In this document: positions 15,431 to 22,848 of the stretch, piece by piece | Position numbering within the stretch: position 1 is the first letter of the stretch | Layout of the letters: the number at the start of each line of letters is the position of its first letter | Source of the DNA: Brenneria corticis | GTDB taxonomy: Bacteria; Pseudomonadota; Gammaproteobacteria; Enterobacterales; Enterobacteriaceae | DNA length: 64,000 bases | Reading direction: 5' to 3' | Assembly (NCBI RefSeq): GCF_003115855.1 | Contig: NZ_KZ819084.1 | Coordinates: 1-64,000, forward strand | Position numbers and translations under genes: made by a program | Notes under the pieces: model-generated | What the model saw: the letters and a program-made list of their open reading frames with translations, nothing else | The model's database searches: none | Told to the model about the DNA's origin: nothing

Positions 15431-16150
15431 TCAGTATTTGTATAAATAGCCGTCAGGTTCGGGCCGAGAAAAGTTTAAATTTAACGCATTGATGATAAGC
15501 GATTGATTCTCGATAGATATACGCAGATTAAGCATGCATTTTTCAAAATAAGTTTGCTCATTGTTCAGCATGGTAATCGCGGCCTGATAAGACTTATCAA
15601 CAGATATTCCATACGCAGTTCGTGCTTTTTGCCAGGCGCTTTCAGGGATAGTTCCCCAGTGCGATTGCATCATTGCCAGATCGATAATGTCTTTGCTTTG
15701 TGTCGCCTTGTCTAATCCTCGATCGGCGTTTGCCAGCAGTTTTGCGGCGAAGAGGTCTGAGGGTCCAAGCGTTGGGACGCCTGAAATGCGTCCGCCAGGG
15801 GATAGATCAAGTCTTGATTCACTGACGAATTCAAGCCTTATTGGTTGGTCATCAACGTTAATTCTGCCTCTGATTCCGTATTGATCTTTTCGTATATGAC
15901 CGATAGTAGTAATTGGGGTTGAAAATAGCGGGGAGAAATTATCTCCGTAAAGCAAGGTGCGTAACTTACTATAACCTTCACGAGATGAGCACAGAAAATC
16001 GATATCTACCGATTCTCTGTATTCATTGAGCATCATCACTATCGCCGTCCCACCAGCAAAGTAGCAGCAGGCTTCATCCAGAAAATCATGGGAGAAAGCG
16101 CCAAGCACTTTCGCTATGCGATTATGGTGCGCCAGACGGAATTCAGACAT
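15431..16150 (-). CDS. AbiEii/AbiGii-like nucleotidyltransferase, probable toxin
   Basis: A 239-aa nucleotidyltransferase-fold protein. The core motifs are FAGGTAIVM (GGTA at 33-36) and VDIDFL (Asp49-x-Asp51), with SDLFAAKLLANADR later, as in AbiEii/AbiGii toxin-family proteins and the JHP933 group. These are thought to transfer a nucleotide to tRNA or other targets. Its start overlaps the end of the small gene 16143-16343 by 8 bp, so the two are translationally coupled like an antitoxin-toxin pair. The pair lies between perfect 87-bp direct repeats and is AT-rich next to its surroundings, consistent with transfer as a unit. Confidence 0.8.
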   Translation of the reverse strand: MSEFRLAHHNRIAKVLGAFSHDFLDEACCYFAGGTAIVMMLNEYRESVDIDFLCSSREGYSKLRTLLYGDNFSPLFSTPITTIGHIRKDQYGIRGRINVDDQPIRLEFVSESRLDLSPGGRISGVPTLGPSDLFAAKLLANADRGLDKATQSKDIIDLAMMQSHWGTIPESAWQKARTAYGISVDKSYQAAITMLNNEQTYFEKCMLNLRISIENQSLIINALNLNFSRPEPDGYLYKY

Positions 16151-16343
16151 TTAAAAACCCGTTACCCAGCTCTTCAGACAAACGTTTAATCAATCGCCGC
16201 TCATGCGGCGTCAGCTTGTCTTGTTCGATGTACTTCCAATTGCGCTCATAGAAGCTAAGCGCCTCACGATCGTCAAACTGAGTGTCTTGAGCAAGATACC
16301 AGGCACAAGCCTTCATTTGAGGGTAATCGGCAATTTTAATCAT
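16143..16343 (-). CDS. small partner of the nucleotidyltransferase, possible antitoxin
   Basis: A 66-aa basic protein beginning MIKIADYPQMKACAW, with NWKYIEQDKLTPHERRLIKRL in its second half. ATG at 16343 has GGAGG just upstream; a GTG four codons earlier (16355) overlaps that ribosome site and is unlikely. It overlaps the following nucleotidyltransferase by 8 bp. Small genes of this type commonly precede this nucleotidyltransferase family, which is why I call it a candidate antitoxin. No known DNA-binding motif is evident. Confidence 0.7.
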   Translation of the reverse strand: MIKIADYPQMKACAWYLAQDTQFDDREALSFYERNWKYIEQDKLTPHERRLIKRLSEELGNGFLNV

Positions 16344-16500
16344 GCGCACCTCCACTTGGGTTATTCATTATACAACCACGCCGATAAGCCTTCAAACTTC
16401 AGGCATCCGGGCAGGATTGGCGCAGCAATCATTCTTTTAATTGCTAAGGCAGTCGCAAAAATTACCGATTTCGTTATCGTTATGCTTGATCCAAGTAGTT

Positions 16501-16619
16501 CCCCGCCCGCGCGGGGAGCTGATTTTCGACGCCGAGCCGCCATCGGGTAGGTCCCTGCCTACGGCCGCAGGGACGACGGGGAAGGGCAGGGACGACGGGG
16601 AAGGGCAGGGACGACGGAA
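16501..16619 (+). repeat. 87-bp direct repeat, copy 2, with 19-bp tandem extension
   Basis: Bases 16501-16587 repeat 15293-15379 exactly. The right end then grows into a tandem array: the 19-base unit beginning GCAGGGACG starts at 16567, 16586 and 16605, nearly three copies. A shorter inverted relative of the core lies at 18916-18942, so this is a dispersed family. Confidence 0.9.
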
Positions 16620-16637
16620 GTCCCTAGTCGACGTCTT

Positions 16638-17246
16638 CTAGTCGAACCACGTCTGGTAACGGTCTCTCGTCCAGCGTGTGTAGAGAAGTAAATTGTCGTT
16701 CACCTCGCCGGGGTCAAATTGCTCAAAAATATCCGGCGCAATCTCGAGCAGTTCAGCCGGAATGCCCAACCATTCCAATGTTTCTTCATAGTCTTCATGG
16801 GCGGGGTCCTGAAGAATACCGAGCAGATTTTCATAGCCGGGTATGCCGCCGCAATCTTCCGGCGGGCAAACGCGCTCTCCATCCAGGCAAAATAGCCAAC
16901 CGTCAAACTCGTCCGGCTTGTAGTCGCTGTCTTCCAAAATGATTTCGTGTTCCCAACCGTCGCCAAAATCATAAAGGTAAGTCAGGGTGTTGCTTCTGCG
17001 TTTCAGTAACTCGTTAAGGCGATAGAAACCTTCTTCTTCCCCTTGTTTCGGCTCTTCCGGCTGTTCGGTAAAACGTTTTTTGCCGAAGGAAAACTGATGA
17101 AGGTGGTTGTCTTCCCATCCCATCACGATTTGCAGCACGTCATGCAGCCGATCGAGCGTAATGGAAGAGGGAACCACGAAGCGTCGCCAGATGGCGGGCT
17201 TCACTCCGCGAAGACTGACTTTAAGCAGATAAAATCTTGTATCCAT
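16638..17246 (-). CDS. plasmid pRiA4b ORF-3 family protein
   Basis: A 202-aa protein matching the pRiA4b ORF-3 family: the N-terminal YLLKVSLRGVKPAIWRRF, then LDRLHDVLQIVMGWEDNHLHQF, then YLYDFGDGWEH, and PPEDCGGIPGYENLL near the middle. Function is unknown; members are frequent on plasmids and genomic islands. ATG at 17246 follows GGAGG at good spacing; the open frame upstream to 17321 lacks a start signal. It is convergent with nothing on its left except the repeat array, and divergent from gnd. Confidence 0.85.
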   Translation of the reverse strand: MDTRFYLLKVSLRGVKPAIWRRFVVPSSITLDRLHDVLQIVMGWEDNHLHQFSFGKKRFTEQPEEPKQGEEEGFYRLNELLKRRSNTLTYLYDFGDGWEHEIILEDSDYKPDEFDGWLFCLDGERVCPPEDCGGIPGYENLLGILQDPAHEDYEETLEWLGIPAELLEIAPDIFEQFDPGEVNDNLLLYTRWTRDRYQTWFD

Positions 17247-17425
17247 GGATGCCTCCTTTCTGCGTATAAAAAAGGTATCGAAGATAGTATGGTAACCATG
17301 AGCGGCTATCAAACCAATCACTATTCACCCGCCGCAAGCTGAGTTACCATGTTGGCCTGCTTTTAATTGCCTGCGGGGATGATGATCGCGGCAGGCAGGT
17401 TACCTTTCAGACGGGAGTTGCTTTA

Positions 17426-18832
17426 ATGTCCAAACAGCAAATTGGCGTTGTCGGTATGGCGGTGATGGGGCGTAATCTGGCGCTGAATATCGAAAGCCGT
17501 GGCTATACCGTTTCTATTTTTAACCGCTCGGCAGATAAAACTGACGAAGTCGTTACCGAAAATCCGGGTAAAAAACTGGCGCCTTATTACACCGTTGAAG
17601 AGTTTGTCGCATCCCTGGAAAAACCGCGCCGTATTCTGCTGATGGTTAAAGCCGGAGAGGCGACCGATAAAACCATCGAGTCGCTGAAGCCCTATCTGGA
17701 GAAAGGCGATATCCTGATCGACGGCGGCAACACTTTCTATAAAGACACCATTCGCCGCAATCGCGAGCTGTCCGCCGAAGGGTTTAATTTCATCGGCACC
17801 GGCGTTTCCGGCGGTGAAGAGGGCGCGCTGAAAGGGCCTTCCATCATGCCGGGCGGTCAGAAGGAAGCCTATGAGCTGGTGGCGCCGATTCTGGAAAAAA
17901 TTGCCGCGCGCGCCGAAGGCGAAGCCTGCGTGGCCTATATCGGCGCCGACGGCGCGGGTCACTATGTGAAAATGGTGCACAACGGTATCGAGTACGGCGA
18001 TATGCAGCTGATTGCCGAAGCCTATTCGCTGTTGAAGCAGGCGCTGAATCTGGACAATGAAGCGTTGGCCGCCACTTTCTCCGAGTGGAATAAAGGCGAA
18101 CTGAGCAGCTATCTGATCGAAATTACCGCCGATATCTTCAGCAAAAAAGATGAAGACGGTAACTATCTGGTTGACGTCATCCTGGATGAGGCGGCGAATA
18201 AAGGCACCGGTAAATGGACCAGCCAAAGCTCGCTGGATCTGGGCGAACCGCTCTCTTTGATCACCGAATCGGTGTTTGCCCGCTACCTCTCTTTCCTGAA
18301 AGATCAGCGCGTGGCGGCGTCCAAAGTACTGACCGGTCCGGCGGCCAAACCGTTCGACGGCGACAAGGCCGAATTCGTGGAAAAAGTTCGTCGCGCGCTG
18401 TATCTGGGTAAAATCGTCTCTTACGCGCAGGGTTTCTCGCAGTTGAAAGCCGCGTCGGAAGAAAACGACTGGCATCTCAACTACGGCGAGATCGCCAGGA
18501 TTTTCCGCGCCGGCTGTATTATTCGCGCCCAGTTCCTGCAGAAAATCACCGATGCCTACCACCAGAAAGCGGATATCGCCAACCTGCTGCTGGCGCCGTA
18601 TTTCAAGCAAGTGGCGGACGAATACCAGCAGGCGCTGCGTGACGTGGTGTCTTATGCCGTTCAGGCGGGCATTCCCACCCCGACCTTCTCGGCGGCCATC
18701 GCCTATTACGACAGCTACCGTTCCGCGGTATTGCCCGCCAACCTGATTCAGGCCCAGCGCGACTACTTTGGCGCGCATACCTATAAGCGTACCGATAAAG
18801 AAGGCGTATTCCACACCGAGTGGCTGGAATAA
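17426..18832 (+). CDS. gnd: 6-phosphogluconate dehydrogenase, decarboxylating
   Basis: Oxidative pentose-phosphate enzyme: 6-phosphogluconate plus NADP gives ribulose-5-phosphate, CO2 and NADPH, in the cytosol. The 468 aa are full length. N-terminal Rossmann segment GMAVMGRNLALNIESRGY, catalytic-region motifs SGGEEGALKGPSIMPGG and KMVHNGIEYGDMQ, and the C-terminal AQRDYFGAHTY are all intact. ATG at 17426 follows GGGAG. It is the standard right border of the galF-gnd polysaccharide locus; the 104-bp gap before it contains a TGCCTGC/GCAGGCA hairpin. Confidence 0.97.
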   Translation: MSKQQIGVVGMAVMGRNLALNIESRGYTVSIFNRSADKTDEVVTENPGKKLAPYYTVEEFVASLEKPRRILLMVKAGEATDKTIESLKPYLEKGDILIDGGNTFYKDTIRRNRELSAEGFNFIGTGVSGGEEGALKGPSIMPGGQKEAYELVAPILEKIAARAEGEACVAYIGADGAGHYVKMVHNGIEYGDMQLIAEAYSLLKQALNLDNEALAATFSEWNKGELSSYLIEITADIFSKKDEDGNYLVDVILDEAANKGTGKWTSQSSLDLGEPLSLITESVFARYLSFLKDQRVAASKVLTGPAAKPFDGDKAEFVEKVRRALYLGKIVSYAQGFSQLKAASEENDWHLNYGEIARIFRAGCIIRAQFLQKITDAYHQKADIANLLLAPYFKQVADEYQQALRDVVSYAVQAGIPTPTFSAAIAYYDSYRSAVLPANLIQAQRDYFGAHTYKRTDKEGVFHTEWLE

Positions 18833-18915
18833 CCTCGATCTTCGTTCCCGTCTTCCCGCGTCCCTGGCTTTAGCGTCGCCCCTGCCTCTTCACCGTCGTC
18901 CCTGCCTCCTTCACC

Positions 18916-18942
18916 GTCGTCCCTGCGGTAGTAGGCAGGGAC
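18916..18942 (-). repeat. inverted copy of the GTCCCTGC REP-like core
   Basis: GTCGTCCCTGC and GCAGGGAC flank a short loop, matching in reverse orientation the core of the 87-bp repeats at 15293 and 16501. It is preceded by two short tandem copies of CACCGTCGTCCCTGCC (18891-18925). It lies between gnd and the bglG remnant. Confidence 0.7.
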
Positions 18943-19013
18943 CCGCATTTGATGGGGGCGCGGCGCCGCCTTTCCCTACGCGCCGGGCGATATCCTGAGC
19001 CGAGATGACAGTG

Positions 19014-19738
19014 ATGAAGGTTGAAAAAATATTAAGCAATAACGCCGTCCTGCTGATGGGGGAGGATAACCGGGAGATTGTCGCCATTGGCAAAGGCGTC
19101 GGATTTGGCAAAAAAAGCTGCGGCTGGACGTGCAGGAAACCCTGTTTCTGGCGCTAAGCGATCATATTAATTTTGCCGTTCAGCGTCATAAAAAGGGGCG
19201 GACGATTAAAAACGCCCTGCTGTGGGATATAAAACAGTTCTACGCCAGCGAATATGCGGTGGGCCTGGAGGCGTTATCGTTGATTCGCTCCCGGCTGAAT
19301 ATCGACCTGCCGGAAGATGAGGCGGGCTTTATCGCTCTGCATTTGGCCAACGCCCGGAATAACAGCGATATGCACAGCACCATGCAAAGCGCCGGCATTA
19401 TTAAAGATATCCTGACGATTCTGAAATACGATCTGCACATTAAATTTGATGAAAACTCACTGGATTATCATCGTCTTATCACGCATCTCAAATTTTTTGC
19501 CTTACGCTTGTTGAATCGTAATACCGTGAGTCACGGGGACGACAGTATTTATCGGGGCATTAAGGAACTGATGCCGCAGGCATTCTCCTGCGCTCTGAAA
19601 GTGTATGACTATGTGGAAAAAAACTATCACTGCCAGCTGACCACCGATGAAATCATGTTCCTGACCATCCATATCAACCGCCTGCAAAAGCACCCATGGC
19701 CGCTGCCCGCCGGCGCGGTCTCTCCGTTTTATCAGTAA
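19014..19738 (+). pseudogene. BglG/LicT-family antiterminator with internal deletion
   Basis: Frame one from ATG 19014 gives the RNA-binding CAT domain start MKVEKILSNNAVLLMGEDNR and IVAIGKGVGFGKK. It then shifts frame, and the second frame resumes at LRLDVQETLFLALSDHINFAVQR, well inside PTS-regulation domain 1. Compared with BglG about 55 residues between these points are missing. The rest (NALLWDIKQFY, LPEDEAGFIALHLANAR, DEIMFLTIHINRLQ) is intact to the stop at 19736-19738. A deletion with frameshift best explains it. The CAT domain is incomplete, so RNA antitermination should be lost. No beta-glucoside PTS gene is adjacent. Confidence 0.8.
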
Positions 19739-19879
19739 GCCGTCCGTATCGCGACAGGAATAAGTAGGCGAATGTAACCAACTGTTTATCTGCGTCTTTT
19801 CAGGAAAATTCCGCATTGCCCGCTTATTGGCTGCCTCCTATGATTCGCCTGGTGAAGTCCCAATAAAACAGAGGTAAAC

Positions 19880-20038
19880 ATGAGTCGTATTTTTAAAATC
19901 ATCGGGGTTGTTGCTTTGATTACCGCACTAAGCGGTTGCCTGTTTCCGCCTCCGGGCGGCGGTGGCGGTCATGGCGGAGGCGGCGGTCCGCACGGCGGCT
20001 TCCAGGACGTGCACGGCGGCCCGGCAGGCCCGCGTTAA
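19880..20038 (+). CDS. small Gly/His-rich lipoprotein
   Basis: A 52-aa protein too short for many gene callers. MSRIFKIIGVVALITALSGC is a lipoprotein signal with lipobox LSGC (Cys20). The mature part, about 33 residues, is almost entirely Gly, His and Pro (PPPGGGGGHGGG and similar). GAGG lies 6 bases before ATG 19880 and a strong terminator follows 24 bp after the stop, so it is a genuine single-gene unit. Function is unknown; His-rich tails can bind metal ions, but this is speculation. Confidence 0.7.
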   Translation: MSRIFKIIGVVALITALSGCLFPPPGGGGGHGGGGGPHGGFQDVHGGPAGPR

Positions 20039-20061
20039 TTTCTGTTGTCGCATAACGGATA

Positions 20062-20097
20062 AACGCCGGATAACGATATCGTTATTCGGCGTTTTTT
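20062..20097 (+). terminator. intrinsic terminator after the small lipoprotein gene
   Basis: Near-perfect inverted repeat (20062-20077 with 20078-20093, one G-U pair), followed by a run of six T. Confidence 0.85.
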
Positions 20098-20136
20098 CAC
20101 TAAAAAATCCATTTCTTTATCTGAACCTCTATCGGT

Positions 20137-20172
20137 CTACATAAAATTATCAAAAAAGATAATTTTATGTAG
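20137..20172. repeat. palindrome upstream of the AbiE pair, copy 1
   Basis: Perfect 15-base inverted repeat (CTACATAAAATTATC, 20137-20151, and its complement 20158-20172) around AAAAAA. It sits 62 bp before abiEi, where the promoter should be, and nearly the same palindrome follows the operon at 21696-21731. AbiEi-type antitoxins repress by binding inverted repeats in their promoter, so this is a likely operator. Confidence 0.75.
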
Positions 20173-20234
20173 ATCATATAAGTTGTGTTATCTATGATAT
20201 CAGTAGGCGCATAGTAGAAATTAAAAGGTGCGGG

Positions 20235-20771
20235 ATGACACAGCAGGAACTTCGTACGGTATTGCAGCAATGGGATAAACATGGCGAGTGGCTTTTCACG
20301 ATTAATGAACTCGCGCTTATGTTTCCCAACGAAACGCGTTCCCAGTTACGGCTTTCATTGCATAGGCATGTTGAAACGGGGGCATTGATTCGTATTTCCA
20401 AAGGAGTGTATGCCAATGGTGATGCGCGCTCGCGACCTTTTTATGTTTTGGAGGCTATTGCACAAAAGCTACGTGCGTATGAGATGAACTATATTTCTCT
20501 GGAGTCCGCATTGTCGGAATATGGACGTATTTCTCAGGTGCCGATAGGATTACTGACTTTAATGACGACAGGGCGTTCAGGTTTTTTTCTTACTCCCTGG
20601 GGAAATATTGAGTTTATCCATACCAAGAGAACGCCTCCTGCCATTTTGAGCGCCACTTTTTTTTCGCAGGAAAGAAATATACTTTTTGCTACAGAAGAAA
20701 CGGCTCTGCGTGATTTAAAAGCGGTAGGCAGAAATCTTGACCTGGTTGAAATTCGACAGGAAAAAATATGA
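20235..20771 (+). CDS. abiEi: AbiEi-type antitoxin/transcriptional regulator
   Basis: A 178-aa protein with an N-terminal winged helix-turn-helix (FTINELALMFPNETRSQLRLS, split here for length after LALMF) and the ISKGVYANGD wing typical of AbiEi. A C-terminal domain follows, with the ISLESALSEYG and FFLTPWGNIEF elements. In type IV AbiE systems this protein represses the operon and counteracts the toxin without binding it directly. ATG at 20235 follows GGTGCGGG. Its stop overlaps the abiEii start by four bases (ATGA), the standard arrangement. Confidence 0.85.
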   Translation: MTQQELRTVLQQWDKHGEWLFTINELALMFPNETRSQLRLSLHRHVETGALIRISKGVYANGDARSRPFYVLEAIAQKLRAYEMNYISLESALSEYGRISQVPIGLLTLMTTGRSGFFLTPWGNIEFIHTKRTPPAILSATFFSQERNILFATEETALRDLKAVGRNLDLVEIRQEKI

Positions 20772-21688
20772 GCATGGATAATAATATATTATTGGCAAAG
20801 GCGAGAACGTATGCGGAGCACAACCCTTCTTCGTTGGGAGCGGTGATTAAGGAACTTTTGCATTATGATATTATAAATGTGCTCAATAAGCTGAAAGCCT
20901 TTGAAAAAGGGATTACTTTCCAGGGAGGAACAGCCCTGCGTCTGGTGTATGGCGGGCGTCGTTTCTCTGAGGATCTCGATTTTGCTGCCGGTCATGATTT
21001 TAATCCCGAGCGGGTAAAAGGTTTATCAGCAGAGTTACAGCGATATATTGAACATCGGTATCAATTGTCTTGTACGGTAAAGGAACCTGAATTACGGGGA
21101 ATGGATGGCGTTGCGGTAGATACCTGGCAACTGGCCGTTACTACACAGCCAGAAAAACGCAATGAGCCCCAGCAAAGGATCAAAATCGAATTTGCCTGTG
21201 TGAATGCCATTACTAAAACATTAAGATTTATCGAGCCTGCTTTTGATGCGGAAAAATCATCAAGAACGATGGTACTCGTTGAGTCGGCGGAAGAAATTTT
21301 TGCCGATAAAATTATCGCCGCCGGGAACCGGACTTATTTTAAGGCGCGTGATTTATTTGACATTAAATTTCTCAGCGACAGACAAATTACGTTCGATATT
21401 CAGCATGTCATTCAAAAGGTAGATGACTATCATATTGATATGCACAGCTTTATTGACAGGCTCTCTGCCTATTGCGAACTGTTGGAGCTTACTGAAGTCG
21501 GGGATAAATGGCGGCAGGAAATGAGCCGTTTCGCGACGGCGGAACTGACCCCGGTACTGAATCATCCCGATTTTTGGCCGTCTGCCCGGCGGCAGGTACA
21601 AGGCGTGATCATGCAGGCTGTCAGGCAACTTGAATCCTATGTTTCTGGTAATGACGTTAAATCTGATAAAGATATTTTTAAACTTTAA
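20768..21688 (+). CDS. abiEii: AbiEii nucleotidyltransferase toxin
   Basis: A 306-aa toxin of the type IV AbiE system, implicated in phage abortive infection, thought to inactivate by nucleotide transfer. Motif I is FQGGTALR (GGT at 53-55) with RFSEDLDF (65-72, Asp69 and Asp71) as the catalytic pair; ESAEEIFADKIIAAGNR and KARDLFDIKFL match the family's motifs III and IV. It starts inside the abiEi stop. The palindrome after the gene repeats the one before the operon, so the pair looks like a discrete cassette. Confidence 0.88.
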   Translation: MSMDNNILLAKARTYAEHNPSSLGAVIKELLHYDIINVLNKLKAFEKGITFQGGTALRLVYGGRRFSEDLDFAAGHDFNPERVKGLSAELQRYIEHRYQLSCTVKEPELRGMDGVAVDTWQLAVTTQPEKRNEPQQRIKIEFACVNAITKTLRFIEPAFDAEKSSRTMVLVESAEEIFADKIIAAGNRTYFKARDLFDIKFLSDRQITFDIQHVIQKVDDYHIDMHSFIDRLSAYCELLELTEVGDKWRQEMSRFATAELTPVLNHPDFWPSARRQVQGVIMQAVRQLESYVSGNDVKSDKDIFKL

Positions 21689-21695
21689 TTAAACT

Positions 21696-21731
21696 CTACA
21701 CAAAATTATCAAAAAAGATAATTTTATGTAG
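21696..21731. repeat. palindrome downstream of the AbiE pair, copy 2
   Basis: Same palindrome as 20137-20172 with one base different in the left arm (CTACACAAAATTATC), only 7 bp after the abiEii stop. It could act as a terminator (A-rich loop, short T tract), as an additional operator or as a cassette end. The remaining gap to pduX (21732-21987) contains only a short TCCCCGC/GCGGGGA palindrome and no gene. Confidence 0.75.
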
Positions 21732-21987
21732 ACTTCTCTGCCTTCAGATGCAGATCCCCGCCAACTACCGCGGGGACGACGAAAAGGTGTCAGTTCACTA
21801 CCGCAGATACTGTGTTAAACGTCAGTGGTCAAGACACTTTTATTCACCATGTCTTACCCCTCCGTCATGCCCGCAGGTCTCCTCCTACTGACGTATAGGG
21901 GGTGACGATGGTGTTATTCGGGGATGGAGGTGGTGGTATTCGCTGGGGACGCCGGGAATATTTATGGCCTCTCCCCGACGCCGCCCA

Positions 21988-22848
21988 TCACCGTACGCCG
22001 CCGGCAACCATCGATAACAGATGCTGAGCGGGGTAGTACCGCGTAATACCTCGCTGACGCAGCTGCCAGCGCAGTTTCTCCACATCGTGATAACGGCCGT
22101 CGAGCAACAATCCCACCACGCTGCCGCTGTGCGCCACGTTTAAACCGTAAATGCCGCTGGCTTCGACCAGGTCCAACAGATCGCCAAAGCCGGGCTTGGG
22201 CAGCGTCCGCTGACTGGCGACGGCGCTGATGACGCAGGCTTCCCCCAGCCGGTGGGGATCCCGCAGTTCAACCGCGCGGCGGAACCGGCGCCAGGCGCGC
22301 TCCAGCGCGTCGGCATCGTCCAGCAGCGCCTGCCGGCGATCGCGGCGGTGAAAGTCAAGGGTGTTGAGGGTCAGCGGGCTTTCCAGCAGCAAAATATCCA
22401 TCCGCGGCTGCCAGCGGCAGGAAATCGCCGTGGCGGCGGTTTGATGATCGAACAGCGTCAGCTGGCGAAACAGGGTGCTGTCGGTCGGCTCCAGCCGAAC
22501 GCAGAGCGCGGCAATTTCGGCTTCATCCAGCGTTTGTCCGATATGGCGGGCGGTTGCCAGCGCGGTGGCGGCCAGATCCGCCGTGCTGCCGGCCATGCCT
22601 TTGGCGACGGGGATGGTGGAGGAGAAATCAATATGCAGGCCGCGCCCGCCGTCCGCGGGCAGGCCGAAGTGCGCGACCACCGCTTCCAGCATGCGGCGCA
22701 TGCGCGGGCGCTCGGTTAATCCGGGGGGCCCGTCCGTTACCGCGACTTCGCTGAACCAGTCTACCGGGCAGGAGATCAGCTTTTCGCCGCCGAGGATCCA
22801 CCCCTGCAGCAGTTCGCCGCAGGACGCCGGGCAGCGCGCTTCAGCCAT
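21988..22848 (-). CDS. pduX: L-threonine kinase (GHMP family)
   Basis: Phosphorylates L-threonine to L-threonine-O-3-phosphate, the substrate of CobD for the aminopropanol linker of cobalamin. The 286-aa protein has the family's start CPASCGELLQGWI, the GHMP phosphate-binding segment IPVAKGMAGSTADLAA (about 95-110) and the C-terminal GLNVAHSGSVVGLL. It overlaps cobD by 8 bp, downstream, forming a two-gene unit. In Salmonella the gene belongs to the pdu operon; here it is tied directly to cobD, and no pdu genes are in the window. Confidence 0.88.
   Translation of the reverse strand: MAEARCPASCGELLQGWILGGEKLISCPVDWFSEVAVTDGPPGLTERPRMRRMLEAVVAHFGLPADGGRGLHIDFSSTIPVAKGMAGSTADLAATALATARHIGQTLDEAEIAALCVRLEPTDSTLFRQLTLFDHQTAATAISCRWQPRMDILLLESPLTLNTLDFHRRDRRQALLDDADALERAWRRFRRAVELRDPHRLGEACVISAVASQRTLPKPGFGDLLDLVEASGIYGLNVAHSGSVVGLLLDGRYHDVEKLRWQLRQRGITRYYPAQHLLSMVAGGVR

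Noticed and set aside
17423..18814. 463-codon open frame on the minus strand opposite gnd
   Set aside because: It mirrors gnd exactly, has no family features and lies in the shadow of a GC-rich coding gene; gnd on the plus strand is unambiguous.
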